Assembly (NCBI GenBank): GCA_963772825.1
Contig: CAVYYX010000014.1
Span: 124,001 to 188,000, forward strand
Length of the DNA stretch: 64,000 nucleotides
Direction: 5' to 3'
Origin: Desertimonas sp963772825
Lineage (GTDB): Bacteria; Actinomycetota; Acidimicrobiia; Acidimicrobiales; Ilumatobacteraceae
The position numbers and the translations under genes were made by a program. Under the pieces are notes generated by a model. It was not told the DNA's origin, ran no database searches, and worked only from the letters and a program-made list of their open reading frames with translations. Positions 1 through 8,405 of the stretch are shown piece after piece. The number at the start of each line of letters is the position of its first letter. Positions within the stretch are counted from its first letter, which is position 1.

Positions 1-19
1 GGTCAGCGGGGCACGATGA

Positions 20-226
20 TCAGGTCGACTGGATGCGATGGTGGGCCAACTTCGGTCCGCCGATCCACCCGCACAGTTGGGGGTCGGCCTCGAACACCTC
101 GCCACCGACGTGGACCCCCACGTGGTCGAAGATGCCGATCCGGCCGTCGGCGGTGGTCACCACCACGTTGCCCTTGCCGTCCTGCTCGTAGAGCGCCCGC
201 GTGAACGGGTGCCGCAGGCCGAGCAC
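20..226 (-). CDS. Small hypothetical protein (68 aa), co-transcribed with the Rieske oxygenase
   Basis: The GTG start at 226 lies one base beyond the TGA (228-230) that ends the restored Rieske frame upstream, so translation is probably coupled. The protein has no signal peptide or membrane segment. It is hydrophilic and Gly/Asp-rich, with a central VVVTTADGRIGIFD strand-turn-strand stretch and a C-terminal DPQLCGWIGGP motif carrying a single Cys. I do not recognise a characterised family. Its position suggests an accessory role for the oxygenase, but that is inference only. Confidence 0.6.
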   Translation of the reverse strand: MLGLRHPFTRALYEQDGKGNVVVTTADGRIGIFDHVGVHVGGEVFEADPQLCGWIGGPKLAHHRIQST

Positions 227-227
227 C

Positions 228-1584
228 TCAGCCCTCCACCCATTCGGCGAGCTTGGCCTGCAACCAACGCACCTTCGACTCCTGGTAGTTGGCCAGCGTC
301 ACGCCGGCCTTGGCGCTGGCCTCCAGGCCCTTCTGGACCATCGGCATGTTGAAGCTGTCCTGCGAGAACACCTTGCCCAGCATGCCCAGCTCCGGAGCGT
401 CGGTCCACTCGTCGTCAGCGACCGAGGTAGGTCGTCGTCGCCGGCTTCGGTCGCTCGCCCTTGAACGGAGCGAGCAGGAAGACGTCCATGATCGACTCCC
501 GGTGATTGTCGCCGTGGGGTCGGAACCGGTACACGATCCGGTTGAACGCGCCCCACGGGTGGAAGTTCGGGAACACGGTGTAGTCGATGTTGTCGATGAA
601 TTCGGCGTCGCTCCATTCGTCGACCATCTCGCCGACCACCGGCCGCCACCGCTCGCGAGCCGCCGCCGCCGAGACCTCGCGGGCGGTCTCGCCCTTGCCG
701 AGGTGGACGTAGCTCTCCTCGTCGTCGCGGATGTCGAGCATGTAGCGGAGGATGTCCTCCTCGGTGGGGATCCAGCCGTTGAGCAGCGGGCTCGGCGTGC
801 CGCCGGCGGTGATCACGCGAGAGAAGTTGTCCCAGATGTCGATCTGGCTGTTGACGTCGCCGAGGTAACCGGCGGTCTGCGGGTGGGTGGTGGCCGCGTG
901 GTAGGACTCGCAGAACGCCTCCTGGGCGATCTTCCAGTTGCACCGCAGAACCCTCTGGACGTGCCCCTGGAGGTAGCGGTTCTCGAGATCCCAGCGCTCG
1001 AAGTGCTTCGTCAGGTCGCCGAGGTGGTCGGCGAGCGACGCCGCTTCATGGTCGGGGTTGATGAACACGAACCCGGCCCAGGTGTCGACCTTCGCCTCGC
1101 GCAGGGCGAACTCGTCGGGCGCGACGTGCTCGAAGTCCCAACCCGCCGGGATCGCCCTGAGCGCGCCATCGAGCGCCCAGGTCCAGCCGTGGAATGGGCA
1201 GCGAATCTCCGAACACCGGCCGGCGTGATCCTTGAGGGCGCGGCCGCGGTGCAGGCAGGCGTTGTAGTACGCCTTGATCTCGTCGGGTGCGCTGCGCACG
1301 ACGATGAACGAAAGATCAGCGATGTCGTACACGACGTGGCTGCCGACGTCGGCGAGTTGTTCTTCGCGACAGGCGAACTGCCAGACCCGCCTCCACAATC
1401 GCTCGACTTCACGCTCATGCCACTGGCGGGACGTGTAGCGCTCCTTCGGGATGTCGTCGCTCCCGAGGTACTTCGGTGACTGGAGGCGCAACACCTCGGG
1501 GACCGGAAACTTGTCGGTGTCGAGGAGTTGCTGGTAGGTGATCCCCGGCGATCGCGGGCCGGGAGGCTCCGTCTGGTCTGCCAT
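228..1584 (-). CDS. Rieske [2Fe-2S] aromatic-ring-hydroxylating oxygenase, alpha subunit (frameshifted)
   Basis: This is the terminal oxygenase component of a ring-hydroxylating dioxygenase or Rieske monooxygenase. The Rieske centre is visible as CLHRG (about residue 110) and CPFHGW (about residue 130). The mononuclear-iron region is EAFCESYHAATTHP with both His ligands, followed by DNIDYTVFPN. The first frame stops at 415. A frame change near 415-425 restores ADDEWTDAPELGMLGKVF and runs to a TGA at 228-230 (about 451 aa). The span is 3n+1 bases, so one extra base explains the break. No ferredoxin or reductase gene is adjacent. The substrate is unknown; a steroid or aromatic acid is plausible. 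Confidence 0.85.
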
Positions 1585-1635
1585 GGTTGGTCCCTTCCAC
1601 GCCCCTCCGGTGGCCCCTCAAGGGGTTGTTACTTG

Positions 1636-1646
1636 AGAGTGACTCT
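1636..1646. promoter_or_regulatory. Dyad AGAGT-G-ACTCT in a divergent promoter region
   Basis: A perfect 11-base dyad lies between the divergent Rieske gene (start 1584) and the SnoaL gene (start 1696). A regulator-binding site or promoter element is plausible, but the site is short and unproven. Confidence 0.3.
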
Positions 1647-1695
1647 AGCTTCGTCAGCTCTCACGAATGGCCACTCGAAGCCCTACCGTGGCGAC

Positions 1696-2155
1696 GTGCT
1701 CGACGGGATCGACCTCATCCACATCCATCAACTGATCGCTCGCTACGGCTGGGCGATCGACGACCGCGACTGGGACGGCTTCGCCGAACTGTTCGCTCCC
1801 GACGCGACCATCGACTACCTCGGGGGGACGGGGCGCGTGCAGCGCGAGGGACGCGACGCGATCGTCGAGTGGTTCCGTGCCGGCGAGCGAGCAACACCCG
1901 CCCGCCCATCACGTCACCAACATCGTCGTCGACGAGACCGCCGACCCGGCCGGCCGGGTCGACGTACGCAGCAAGTTCATCGCCCCGTTCACACGCGACG
2001 CCCAGGTCCCCAAGCGGCTCTACGGCGGCGACTATCACGACGTCGTCGTCAAGACGCCCGACGGCTGGCGCTTTGCCCACAAGCACTGCCTCCCACGCTG
2101 GCAGCTCGCCGTGCAGATCGACGAGTCGGCCGCGGACCACCGTCTGACGTACTGA
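1696..2155 (+). CDS. SnoaL-like (NTF2-fold) protein, frameshifted
   Basis: A small alpha+beta barrel protein of the SnoaL/NTF2 superfamily, often found beside Rieske oxygenases or steroid enzymes. The N-terminal half reads IHIHQLIARYGWAIDDRDW then AELFAPDATIDYLG, typical of SnoaL_4 members. The reading frame changes between about 1877 and 1893. The second half (ending WRFAHKHCLPRWQLAVQ) is in another frame and stops at 2155. The length is 3n+1, consistent with one inserted base. The GTG start at 1696 was chosen because homology-like sequence begins there. It is divergent from the Rieske gene. Confidence 0.75.
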
Positions 2156-2177
2156 CCGACATCCCAGCCCGAGATGC

Positions 2178-2603
2178 TCAGGTGTCGATGCCCAGCGATC
2201 TGGCCCGGGCGCCCTTGTCGTGAAAGTCGGCCTCGTAGCGGATGAGGTCTCCGTCGAAGCACAGATACGACATGCACGGAACGGACCAACGTCGGCCGAC
2301 ATGTTCTGGACCGAACGATTCGGGAAGGATGACGTCGCCACTCATCGTGTAGCGCACGGCGAGTCCCGACTCGTTGACCCAGAACTCGTCGGGTACGAGC
2401 GTCAGGTTCGCCGTCCGCGTCAGGCCGCGGGCGAAGAATGCACGGATCGCCGGCCACCCTGCGAACCGCCCGCTGGCGACATCGTCGAGCACGCCGTCCG
2501 GCGTCCAGTAGGGCTCGGGGGCGTCGGGGTCGCCTGAGCTCCAGCCCTCGAACAAGCCCCTCGCGATCTCGACGCGCCGCCTGGCGAGGTCGCCGTCGAA
2601 CAT
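2178..2603 (-). CDS. SnoaL-like (NTF2-fold) protein
   Basis: 141 residues starting MFDGDLARRRVEIARGLFEGW. The pattern of an N-terminal helix, then PDAPEPYWTPDGVLDD, GWPAIRAFFARGL, and late beta strands WVNESGLAVRYTM and YLCFDGDLIRYEADFHD fits a SnoaL/ketosteroid-isomerase-like fold. The substrate cannot be read from sequence. It converges with the 1696 gene and diverges from the 2672 gene, so three NTF2-fold genes sit side by side in alternating orientation. Confidence 0.75.
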   Translation of the reverse strand: MFDGDLARRRVEIARGLFEGWSSGDPDAPEPYWTPDGVLDDVASGRFAGWPAIRAFFARGLTRTANLTLVPDEFWVNESGLAVRYTMSGDVILPESFGPEHVGRRWSVPCMSYLCFDGDLIRYEADFHDKGARARSLGIDT

Positions 2604-2671
2604 GCAACGAGTGTAGAGAAAGTCGCCCTCCGACTCTGGCGGGAAGGCGGCGCGCGTGTCACGCTCGCGAC

Positions 2672-3100
2672 ATGCCGGACCGCACTTCCGATCGCAGCGA
2701 CATCATCGATCTGGCCGTCCGCTACGCGTGGGCGCTCGACAGCAAGAACCTCGAGGAACTGCGCGACGTGTTCACCCCCAACGCAACGGCGCTGATGCGC
2801 GGCGTGCGGTGCGACGGGGTCGACGAGATCATCGCCAGGGTCGCCGGAGCTGTCCTGCGCCTCGATCACACGCAACACCTCGTCGGCAACCATCAGGTGA
2901 CCGTCACCGGTGACACGGGCACGCACCGCTGCCAGCTGCAGGGCCAGCATGTCCTCGTGGGCTGCAACGGCGGCGACAACTTCATCATCGGCGGGTACTA
3001 CGAGGATGACGTCGTGCGCACCACCGAGGGCTGGCGCATCACCCACCGGCTGATGGAGCAGACGTGGACCTCTGGCAATCCCGACGTGACGAAGCGCTGA
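2672..3100 (+). CDS. SnoaL-like (NTF2-fold) protein
   Basis: 142 residues. SDIIDLAVRYAWALDSKN then LEELRDVFTPNATALM matches the start of SnoaL_4 proteins. The C-terminal half carries TQHLVGNHQVTVTGD and TTEGWRITHRLMEQTW, the usual closing strands. The ATG at 2672 was chosen because the conserved helix begins within ten residues. The next gene (3113) follows after 12 bp, so the pair is probably an operon. Confidence 0.8.
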   Translation: MPDRTSDRSDIIDLAVRYAWALDSKNLEELRDVFTPNATALMRGVRCDGVDEIIARVAGAVLRLDHTQHLVGNHQVTVTGDTGTHRCQLQGQHVLVGCNGGDNFIIGGYYEDDVVRTTEGWRITHRLMEQTWTSGNPDVTKR

Positions 3101-3112
3101 CACCGAGGCCCG

Positions 3113-4147
3113 ATGATTCCCACGACCACTCGCGTCGTCACCCTCCTCGAGCGCCCGCAGCGCGGCGGTGACCCGACGCCGGACCTGTTCGCCATCGAGG
3201 AGCGGCCGATCCCTGCAGTCGGCCCGGATCAGCTGCTCGTCCGCAACATCGCCATGAGTGTCGATCCCTCGATGCGCGGCCGCCTGGACGTCGGCGAGAA
3301 GCACTACACGACGAACTTCCAGATCGGCGAGCCGCTCGACGGCTCGGCGATCGGTGAAGTACTCGCTTCGGACAGTTCCGAGATCGCCGTCGGAAGCGTC
3401 GTCCGGCACCGCGCCGGGTGGCGCGAGCACGCCGTCGTCGACGCCTCGTCCGTGTCCGTGGTCGACGCCGACGCGGCGGCGGTCGGCGCGTGGCTCGGCG
3501 TGCTCGGGCAAACGGGCTTCACGGCATGGGTCGGCCTCCTGCGCATCGGTGAGCTGCACGACGGCGACACGGTGTTCGTCTCCGCCGCCGCTGGCGCGGT
3601 GGGTTCGGCAGCGGGACGCTTCGCCAAGTTGCTCGGTGCTGCCCGGGTCGTCGGCAGTGCCGGCGGTTCGGACAAGGTGGCCCGGCTGGTGAACGACCTC
3701 GGCTACGACGATGCTCTGGACTATCGGGCCGAGAGCCCGAGGGATGCCCTGCCGCGACTAGCGCCCGATGGGGTCGACGTGTACTTCGACAACGTCGGCG
3801 GCCCGCACCTCGTCGCTGCCCTCCACAACCTGCGCATCGGTGGTCGCGTCGCGCTGTGCGGGATGATCAGCCAGTACTCGGCGGACGGCCGCGGCCAGGA
3901 CATCAACCACCTGATCGAAGCCGTCCTCCGACGGGTGACGCTGCGCGGCTTCATCGTGCGCGACCACGAGGACATGCGGCCCGAGTTCGAGAAGACCGTT
4001 GCCGGGTGGCTGCGGTCCGGAGAGGTCGAGGCGTTGCAGACGGTGACCGACGGCATCGAGCACGCCGTCGACGCGTTCCTCGGGATGCTCAAGGGCGGCA
4101 ACGTCGGCAAGGCCCTCGTCCGCCTCGACACCTCCTGGACCGTGTGA
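3113..4147 (+). CDS. NADP-dependent zinc-free MDR oxidoreductase (PTGR/CurA type)
   Basis: 344 residues, the usual length for medium-chain 2-alkenal or enoyl reductases of the leukotriene B4 dehydrogenase/CurA group. A GroES-like N-terminal domain contains MSVDPSMRGRL. The Rossmann domain has the nucleotide loop SAAAGAVGSAAGR (about residues 160-172) and FDNVGGPHL. No structural or catalytic zinc Cys cluster is visible. It probably reduces alpha,beta-unsaturated carbonyls made in the neighbouring degradation steps. The specific substrate is inference. Confidence 0.85.
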   Translation: MIPTTTRVVTLLERPQRGGDPTPDLFAIEERPIPAVGPDQLLVRNIAMSVDPSMRGRLDVGEKHYTTNFQIGEPLDGSAIGEVLASDSSEIAVGSVVRHRAGWREHAVVDASSVSVVDADAAAVGAWLGVLGQTGFTAWVGLLRIGELHDGDTVFVSAAAGAVGSAAGRFAKLLGAARVVGSAGGSDKVARLVNDLGYDDALDYRAESPRDALPRLAPDGVDVYFDNVGGPHLVAALHNLRIGGRVALCGMISQYSADGRGQDINHLIEAVLRRVTLRGFIVRDHEDMRPEFEKTVAGWLRSGEVEALQTVTDGIEHAVDAFLGMLKGGNVGKALVRLDTSWTV

Positions 4148-4165
4148 GCCGAAACCCTCGACGTC

Positions 4166-4783
4166 TCAATCCATCCCGGCGATGCGGTTGGCGATGGCGG
4201 CGACCTCGGCGACGAACTTCTTGGCGCCGAGCCCTCGGTAGACCACGTCCTCGTTGAGCATCGAGGCGAGCGACGTTTCCAACAGCGATACCAACGCCAC
4301 GGCGATGACCCCCGCTTCGGCGCGACTCAACCGCGAGCGGACCGACCGCACGGCGACCCGCAGCAGCTCGATCATCTCCAGACGCGTCTCGCGACGGAGC
4401 GCTTCGACCAGCAGGTTGAGCCCGATCGAGTTGACGAAGTACACGGTCGCCTGAGCGTGGCGCCGTGCGGCCCACGACACCGAGTGGGTGATCAGCGAGC
4501 TCAGCCCGTCGGTGTCGCCGGGTTCGGGAAGCCGGGCGCGCATCTCTTCGAGGAGTTGATCGCGGAACTGCTCCATCCCCTCGACGAGGATCTGCTCCTT
4601 GGATGCGAAGTGGTAGTAGACGGCAGCCGGCGTCATCTCCACCGAGCTGGCGATGTCCTGAACCGTCACCTCGTCGATCGGGATCGTCGCGAACAAGCCC
4701 ATCGCGCCGTCGATCACGACATGGCGGCGTGACGGACGGTGAGCAGGCCGACGAGGAACGGCTGGGGCGTCGATTCGAGGCAC
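4166..4783 (-). CDS. TetR-family transcriptional regulator
   Basis: 205 residues with a GTG start. The N-terminal helix-turn-helix runs from about residue 20 to 65: VIDGAMGLFATIPIDEV, VQDIASSVEMTPAAVYYHF, then SKEQIL. The C-terminal ligand domain is unlike known families. Its HTH and the preceding PAHRPSRR stretch closely resemble the divergent neighbour at 4835, so the pair looks like an old inverted duplication. The likely target is the shared intergenic region or the 3113 reductase operon. Confidence 0.85.
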   Translation of the reverse strand: MPRIDAPAVPRRPAHRPSRRHVVIDGAMGLFATIPIDEVTVQDIASSVEMTPAAVYYHFASKEQILVEGMEQFRDQLLEEMRARLPEPGDTDGLSSLITHSVSWAARRHAQATVYFVNSIGLNLLVEALRRETRLEMIELLRVAVRSVRSRLSRAEAGVIAVALVSLLETSLASMLNEDVVYRGLGAKKFVAEVAAIANRIAGMD

Positions 4784-4786
4784 GAT

Positions 4787-4804
4787 AGATGAGTTGGCGC
4801 ATCT
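4787..4804. promoter_or_regulatory. Possible TetR operator, AGATG-N8-CATCT
   Basis: An interrupted dyad lies in the roughly 50-bp gap between two divergent tetR genes. TetR proteins often bind such sites and repress themselves. The match is short and unverified. Confidence 0.3.
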
Positions 4805-4834
4805 CGACCGCTGCCGTCACCGCGCCGATCGGCG

Positions 4835-5470
4835 ATGATGACTCACGTGTCCAACGACGACGATCGGGCTCCGCTACCAGCCCACCGGCCCTCGCGCCGC
4901 AACGACATCATCGACGCGGCGATCCGCCAGTTCGCCCGCAATGGCTTCGTCGACGCCTCGATCAGCGACGTCGCCAGCGAGGCCGACGTCGTCGTCACGG
5001 CCGTCTACTACCACTTCTCCGGCAAGGAGGAGCTGTTCAGCGCGGCCGTCCACCGGGTGTTCGAGTCGATCGGCGAGGTCGTGGCCGCCGCCCGGGGCGG
5101 CGACGAGCCAGCCGATCCCGAGTCGCTCGACGCGGTGATCGACGCCGTGTGGAACTGGATCGACACGCACCCCGAGGAAGCGACTCTGCTCTACCTGCAG
5201 CTACCCGGGGCGACGCGGCAGATCACGACACTGCGTCAAGAGTTCGAGGAGGTTCACGTCCAGCGGGCGTTCGGCTACTTCGCGGCGAGCGGACGAGGCC
5301 GACCGTCGGCGACCCGCCGAGCCATCGTCGCCCTCACCGCTCGGACGCTCGTCGATCTGTTGATCTCGGTGCACACGATGCGCCTCGCCGACGGACCGCT
5401 CAGCACGGAGCCGAGCGACCGACTCCGCACCGCGCTGCACGGCCTCGCCGCCCGCCTCGTCAACGCCTGA
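4835..5470 (+). CDS. TetR-family transcriptional regulator
   Basis: 211 residues. The HTH segment reads NDIIDAAIRQFARNG, ISDVASEADVVVTAVYYHF and GKEELF (residues about 20-70). It shares LPAHRPSRR and the VYYHF helix with the divergent 4166 regulator. ATG codons at 4835 and 4838 are both possible. A 46-bp palindrome follows its stop codon and probably ends transcription. Confidence 0.85.
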   Translation: MMTHVSNDDDRAPLPAHRPSRRNDIIDAAIRQFARNGFVDASISDVASEADVVVTAVYYHFSGKEELFSAAVHRVFESIGEVVAAARGGDEPADPESLDAVIDAVWNWIDTHPEEATLLYLQLPGATRQITTLRQEFEEVHVQRAFGYFAASGRGRPSATRRAIVALTARTLVDLLISVHTMRLADGPLSTEPSDRLRTALHGLAARLVNA

Positions 5471-5479
5471 AGGCGACGA

Positions 5480-5525
5480 CCGATGGGTGTTTAGGGGACG
5501 GAACGGTCCCCTAAACACCCATCGG
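5480..5525. repeat. 46-bp perfect palindrome, family A (also at 28246)
   Basis: Two perfectly complementary 20-base arms, each containing GATGGGTGTTTAGGGGAC or its complement, flank the loop GGAACG. It lies between convergent genes (ends at 5470 and 5581), so it can act as a two-way terminator. The same arms and loop recur at 28246-28291, which makes it a dispersed element rather than a simple terminator. Confidence 0.85.
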
Positions 5526-5580
5526 TGTGGTCGCCTCTCGCCGTAGTCGGCGTCAAGAAAGTGCCGACCTTGGTTCGCCG

Positions 5581-6783
5581 CTACTCGACGCCCCAGAGGG
5601 CCTTGAAGTCCTCCTCCATCGTCGGCGGGTGCCAGTCGCCGTTGCAGCAGTCGAGGATCTCCTGGGCGAACTCTGCGTCCTCGACGATGACCGTCGGCAG
5701 CGACGCGGCCGCCCGCTCCTCCTCGAGCTCCATCCCCAGGCTGAGGCGGGCCGCGGCGTCGACCATCAGCCACCCTGCATAGCCCTTCGGGTCGGCCGAC
5801 CAGGCACCCATCGTGCCGGCGACGATCTCCTCGAGGCCGAACGCCGAGAAGTCCTGGCCATAGACCGTGACCTGCTCGAGCAGGCCGGCGCTCTCGAGTG
5901 CCGACGTCACGCCGGCCGGCAGCGAGCCGAACGAGAAGAACACGTAGTCGATGTCCGGGTTGGCCTGCAGCTGCGACGCCACCGCCGCGGGGACCTGACC
6001 GCCGACGAGCTGATCGATCGTGATGTCGAGCTCGGTGTACCCGCAGTCGGGGCAGTTCTTCTCCAGCTCGGCGATGTACGCATCGGTCTCGGCCTTGAGC
6101 ACCGCGAAGTCCGGGATGCTGACGATGAGGATGTTCGCCGCCGCCTCTGAGTCGACGATCGCCCAGTTCGCCATCAACGGGCCGGTCTTGGTGACGAACG
6201 TCGTGTCGCCGCACTGCGTGTAGATGTTCGTCTCGTCGCCACCCGGAGGCTCGGTGTCGAAGCACGAAAGGATCTTGATGCCCGCCTCCTGGGCGGCCAT
6301 CGCCTGCTCCTCGTACAGCGCGCGGGCCTCACCCGAGCTGGCGATGAAGTCGACGCCGGCGTCGATCGCCTGCTGGAAGTAGGGGCCCGGGTTGGCGCTC
6401 TCCGAGCTGATCACCAACAGCTCCCAGCCGAGCGCATCGGTCGCCGCCTGCATCCCGGAGGTGATGTAGGGGCATGACTCGAGCTCGCACTCCAGCCAGG
6501 CGATCGTGTGAGGTTCCGGCACGCCGGTCAACGGGATCGTCACACCGATCGGCTGGTTCGGGTCACGGTACTGCTCGACCACGGCGCGGGCAGCCTCCAG
6601 CCCGGACGCCGCATCGCCGCCTGCGGCTGCCGAATCGTCGGTTGCGGTGTCGTCGGTTGCGGTGTCGTCGACGGTCGTGTCGACCGAGGATGGAGTGGCC
6701 GCCGTTGTCGTGGCGGACGCGGCGACGACCAATGCCCCGGCGGCGAGAACCATCGCCAGCTTTCGATACCTCATTCTGAGCAT
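5581..6783 (-). CDS. Sugar-type ABC transporter substrate-binding protein
   Basis: 400 residues. An N-terminal signal peptide (RYRKLAMVLAAGALVVAAS) lacks a lipobox Cys and is followed by a Thr/Asp linker. The mature part resembles periplasmic binding proteins of the ribose/galactose type (Peripla_BP_4): WLECELESCPYITSGMQ, GVDFIASSGEARAL, and VTVYGQDFSAFGLEEI. It is divergent from the ATPase (6876) and permease (8402) that complete the importer. ATG 6783 and ATG 6774 are both possible starts. The ligand is unknown. Confidence 0.85.
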   Translation of the reverse strand: MLRMRYRKLAMVLAAGALVVAASATTTAATPSSVDTTVDDTATDDTATDDSAAAGGDAASGLEAARAVVEQYRDPNQPIGVTIPLTGVPEPHTIAWLECELESCPYITSGMQAATDALGWELLVISSESANPGPYFQQAIDAGVDFIASSGEARALYEEQAMAAQEAGIKILSCFDTEPPGGDETNIYTQCGDTTFVTKTGPLMANWAIVDSEAAANILIVSIPDFAVLKAETDAYIAELEKNCPDCGYTELDITIDQLVGGQVPAAVASQLQANPDIDYVFFSFGSLPAGVTSALESAGLLEQVTVYGQDFSAFGLEEIVAGTMGAWSADPKGYAGWLMVDAAARLSLGMELEEERAAASLPTVIVEDAEFAQEILDCCNGDWHPPTMEEDFKALWGVE

Positions 6784-6840
6784 CTCCCCCTGTGAGACCC
6801 TCGACGCGCCTGTCGCGCCGGGCGGCCTGAGCGTACTTTA

Positions 6841-6868
6841 TTGATAGCGGTACTAGTTTTCCTAGGCT
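6841..6868 (+). promoter_or_regulatory. Candidate promoter of the ABC importer ATPase gene
   Basis: TTGATA (6841-6846) and TAGGCT (6863-6868) are spaced 16 bases apart, about 8 bases before the ATG at 6876. The transcript would be nearly leaderless, which is common in actinobacteria. A CTAG-N5-CTAG dyad (6853-6865) overlaps the spacer and could be an operator. Confidence 0.35.
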
Positions 6869-6875
6869 TATCGCG

Positions 6876-8405
6876 ATGGGGGGCAACGTGGCCGAGGCGC
6901 TGCGGATCGAACATCTCTCGAAGACCTTTCCCGGTCAGGTCGCCCTCGACGATGTCGCCCTCGACGTCGGCGCCGGTGAGGTCCACGCCCTCGTCGGCCA
7001 GAACGGCTCCGGCAAGTCGACGTTGATCAAGATCCTCGCCGGCTACCACCAGCCGGATCCGGGAGACGCGCAGGCGTGGGCCCACGGACGACCGCTCAGC
7101 CTCGGTGACGGCCAGGCTGCGACCGACGCGGGAATCCGCTTCGTCCATCAAGATCTCGGGCTCGTCGGCACGTTGAACGCCGTCGAGAACCTCGCCGTGA
7201 CGGCCGGCTACCTCACCGGGTTCGGCGGACACATCCGCTGGGGCGACGAGACCAGACGGACGCGTTCCGCGCTCGAGGCGCTCGGCCTCGCCCATGTCGA
7301 TGTCAAGGTGCCGGTGGATTCACTCCCTCCGTCACACCGCACGGCTGTCGCCATCGCCCGGGCCCTCGTCGGTTGGGAGGACGGGGCCAGCCTGCTGGTC
7401 CTCGACGAGCCGACCGCCACGCTGCCCGGCGACGACGTGGAGCGCCTCTTCGAGGTGATCCACCGCCTGAAGTCCCGCGGCGTGTCGATCCTCTACGTCT
7501 CCCACCACCTCGACGAGGTCTTCGAACTGGCCGACCGCGTGACCGTGCTGCGCGACGGACAACGGGTGGTCACGACGCCCGTGCGCGACCTCGACCACGC
7601 ACGCCTCGCCGAGCTCATCGTCGGCCATCGCGTCGAGGTGACGACCGCTTCGGAAGCGACCGTCGGCGGCCAACCGCTACTGACCGTTCGAGGGCTGCAC
7701 GGCAGCACGGTGCGCGGCATCGACTTCGACGTGGCGTCCGGTGAGATCGTCGGCCTGGCAGGCATCACCGGTTCGGGTCGGGAACACGTGCTCGGGCTGA
7801 TCGCCGGCCAAGTGCCCCGTGACGGCGGCGATGTCGCCCTGGCGACGACCCCGCTCGAGAACTATCGGCCCGGCCAGGCGATCGGTGCAGGTGCTGCGTT
7901 CGTCCCCGCCGAGCGCGCCCGGCGCGGTGTGGTCGGACCGATGAACGTGCGCGAGAACCTGTCGATCTGCGACGTCGGGCGCTTCTTCATCCGCGGCCGT
8001 CTGTCGCGCCGCGCCGAGGTCCTCGAGTGCAAGCAATGGATCGATCGGCTGGCGATCAAGACGTCCGGCACGGAGGCGATGATCGGTTCGTTGAGTGGAG
8101 GCAATCAACAGAAAGTGCTGTTCGGCAAAGCTCTCCGCCTCGGACCGAAGGTGCTCCTGCTCGACGAACCGACGCAGGGCATCGACGTCGGCGCCAAGGA
8201 CCAGATCCACCGCCTGATCGACGAGGCTGCCGCCGCGGGCATGGCGACCGTCGTGTCCTCGACCGACACCGACGAGCTCGTGAGGCTCTGCCATCGTGTG
8301 ATCGTCCTCGCCAACGGCCGGATTCGCGCCACACTCGTGGGCGCCCAGATCACCACGGAACACATCGAACACACCCAACTCGAGAGCTCGCGGAGGGCCT
8401 CATGA
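6876..8405 (+). CDS. Sugar-type ABC transporter ATP-binding protein (tandem ATPase, RbsA/MglA type)
   Basis: 509 residues, the normal size for a double nucleotide-binding protein. The first domain has Walker A GQNGSGKST (41-49) and Walker B LLVLDEPTATL, but its signature loop is degenerate. The second has a poor P-loop (GITGSGREH) with a good signature SLSGGNQQK and Walker B VLLLDEPTQGIDVG. This asymmetry is normal for RbsA-type proteins. Its stop overlaps the permease start (ATGA at 8402-8405). Confidence 0.92.
   Translation: MGGNVAEALRIEHLSKTFPGQVALDDVALDVGAGEVHALVGQNGSGKSTLIKILAGYHQPDPGDAQAWAHGRPLSLGDGQAATDAGIRFVHQDLGLVGTLNAVENLAVTAGYLTGFGGHIRWGDETRRTRSALEALGLAHVDVKVPVDSLPPSHRTAVAIARALVGWEDGASLLVLDEPTATLPGDDVERLFEVIHRLKSRGVSILYVSHHLDEVFELADRVTVLRDGQRVVTTPVRDLDHARLAELIVGHRVEVTTASEATVGGQPLLTVRGLHGSTVRGIDFDVASGEIVGLAGITGSGREHVLGLIAGQVPRDGGDVALATTPLENYRPGQAIGAGAAFVPAERARRGVVGPMNVRENLSICDVGRFFIRGRLSRRAEVLECKQWIDRLAIKTSGTEAMIGSLSGGNQQKVLFGKALRLGPKVLLLDEPTQGIDVGAKDQIHRLIDEAAAAGMATVVSSTDTDELVRLCHRVIVLANGRIRATLVGAQITTEHIEHTQLESSRRAS

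Noticed and set aside
5201..6265. A long Arg/Gly-rich reading frame on the minus strand
   Set aside because: It is a shadow frame across the TetR gene, the family A palindrome and the binding-protein gene. Its composition is that of GC-rich antisense DNA and it has no conserved motif.
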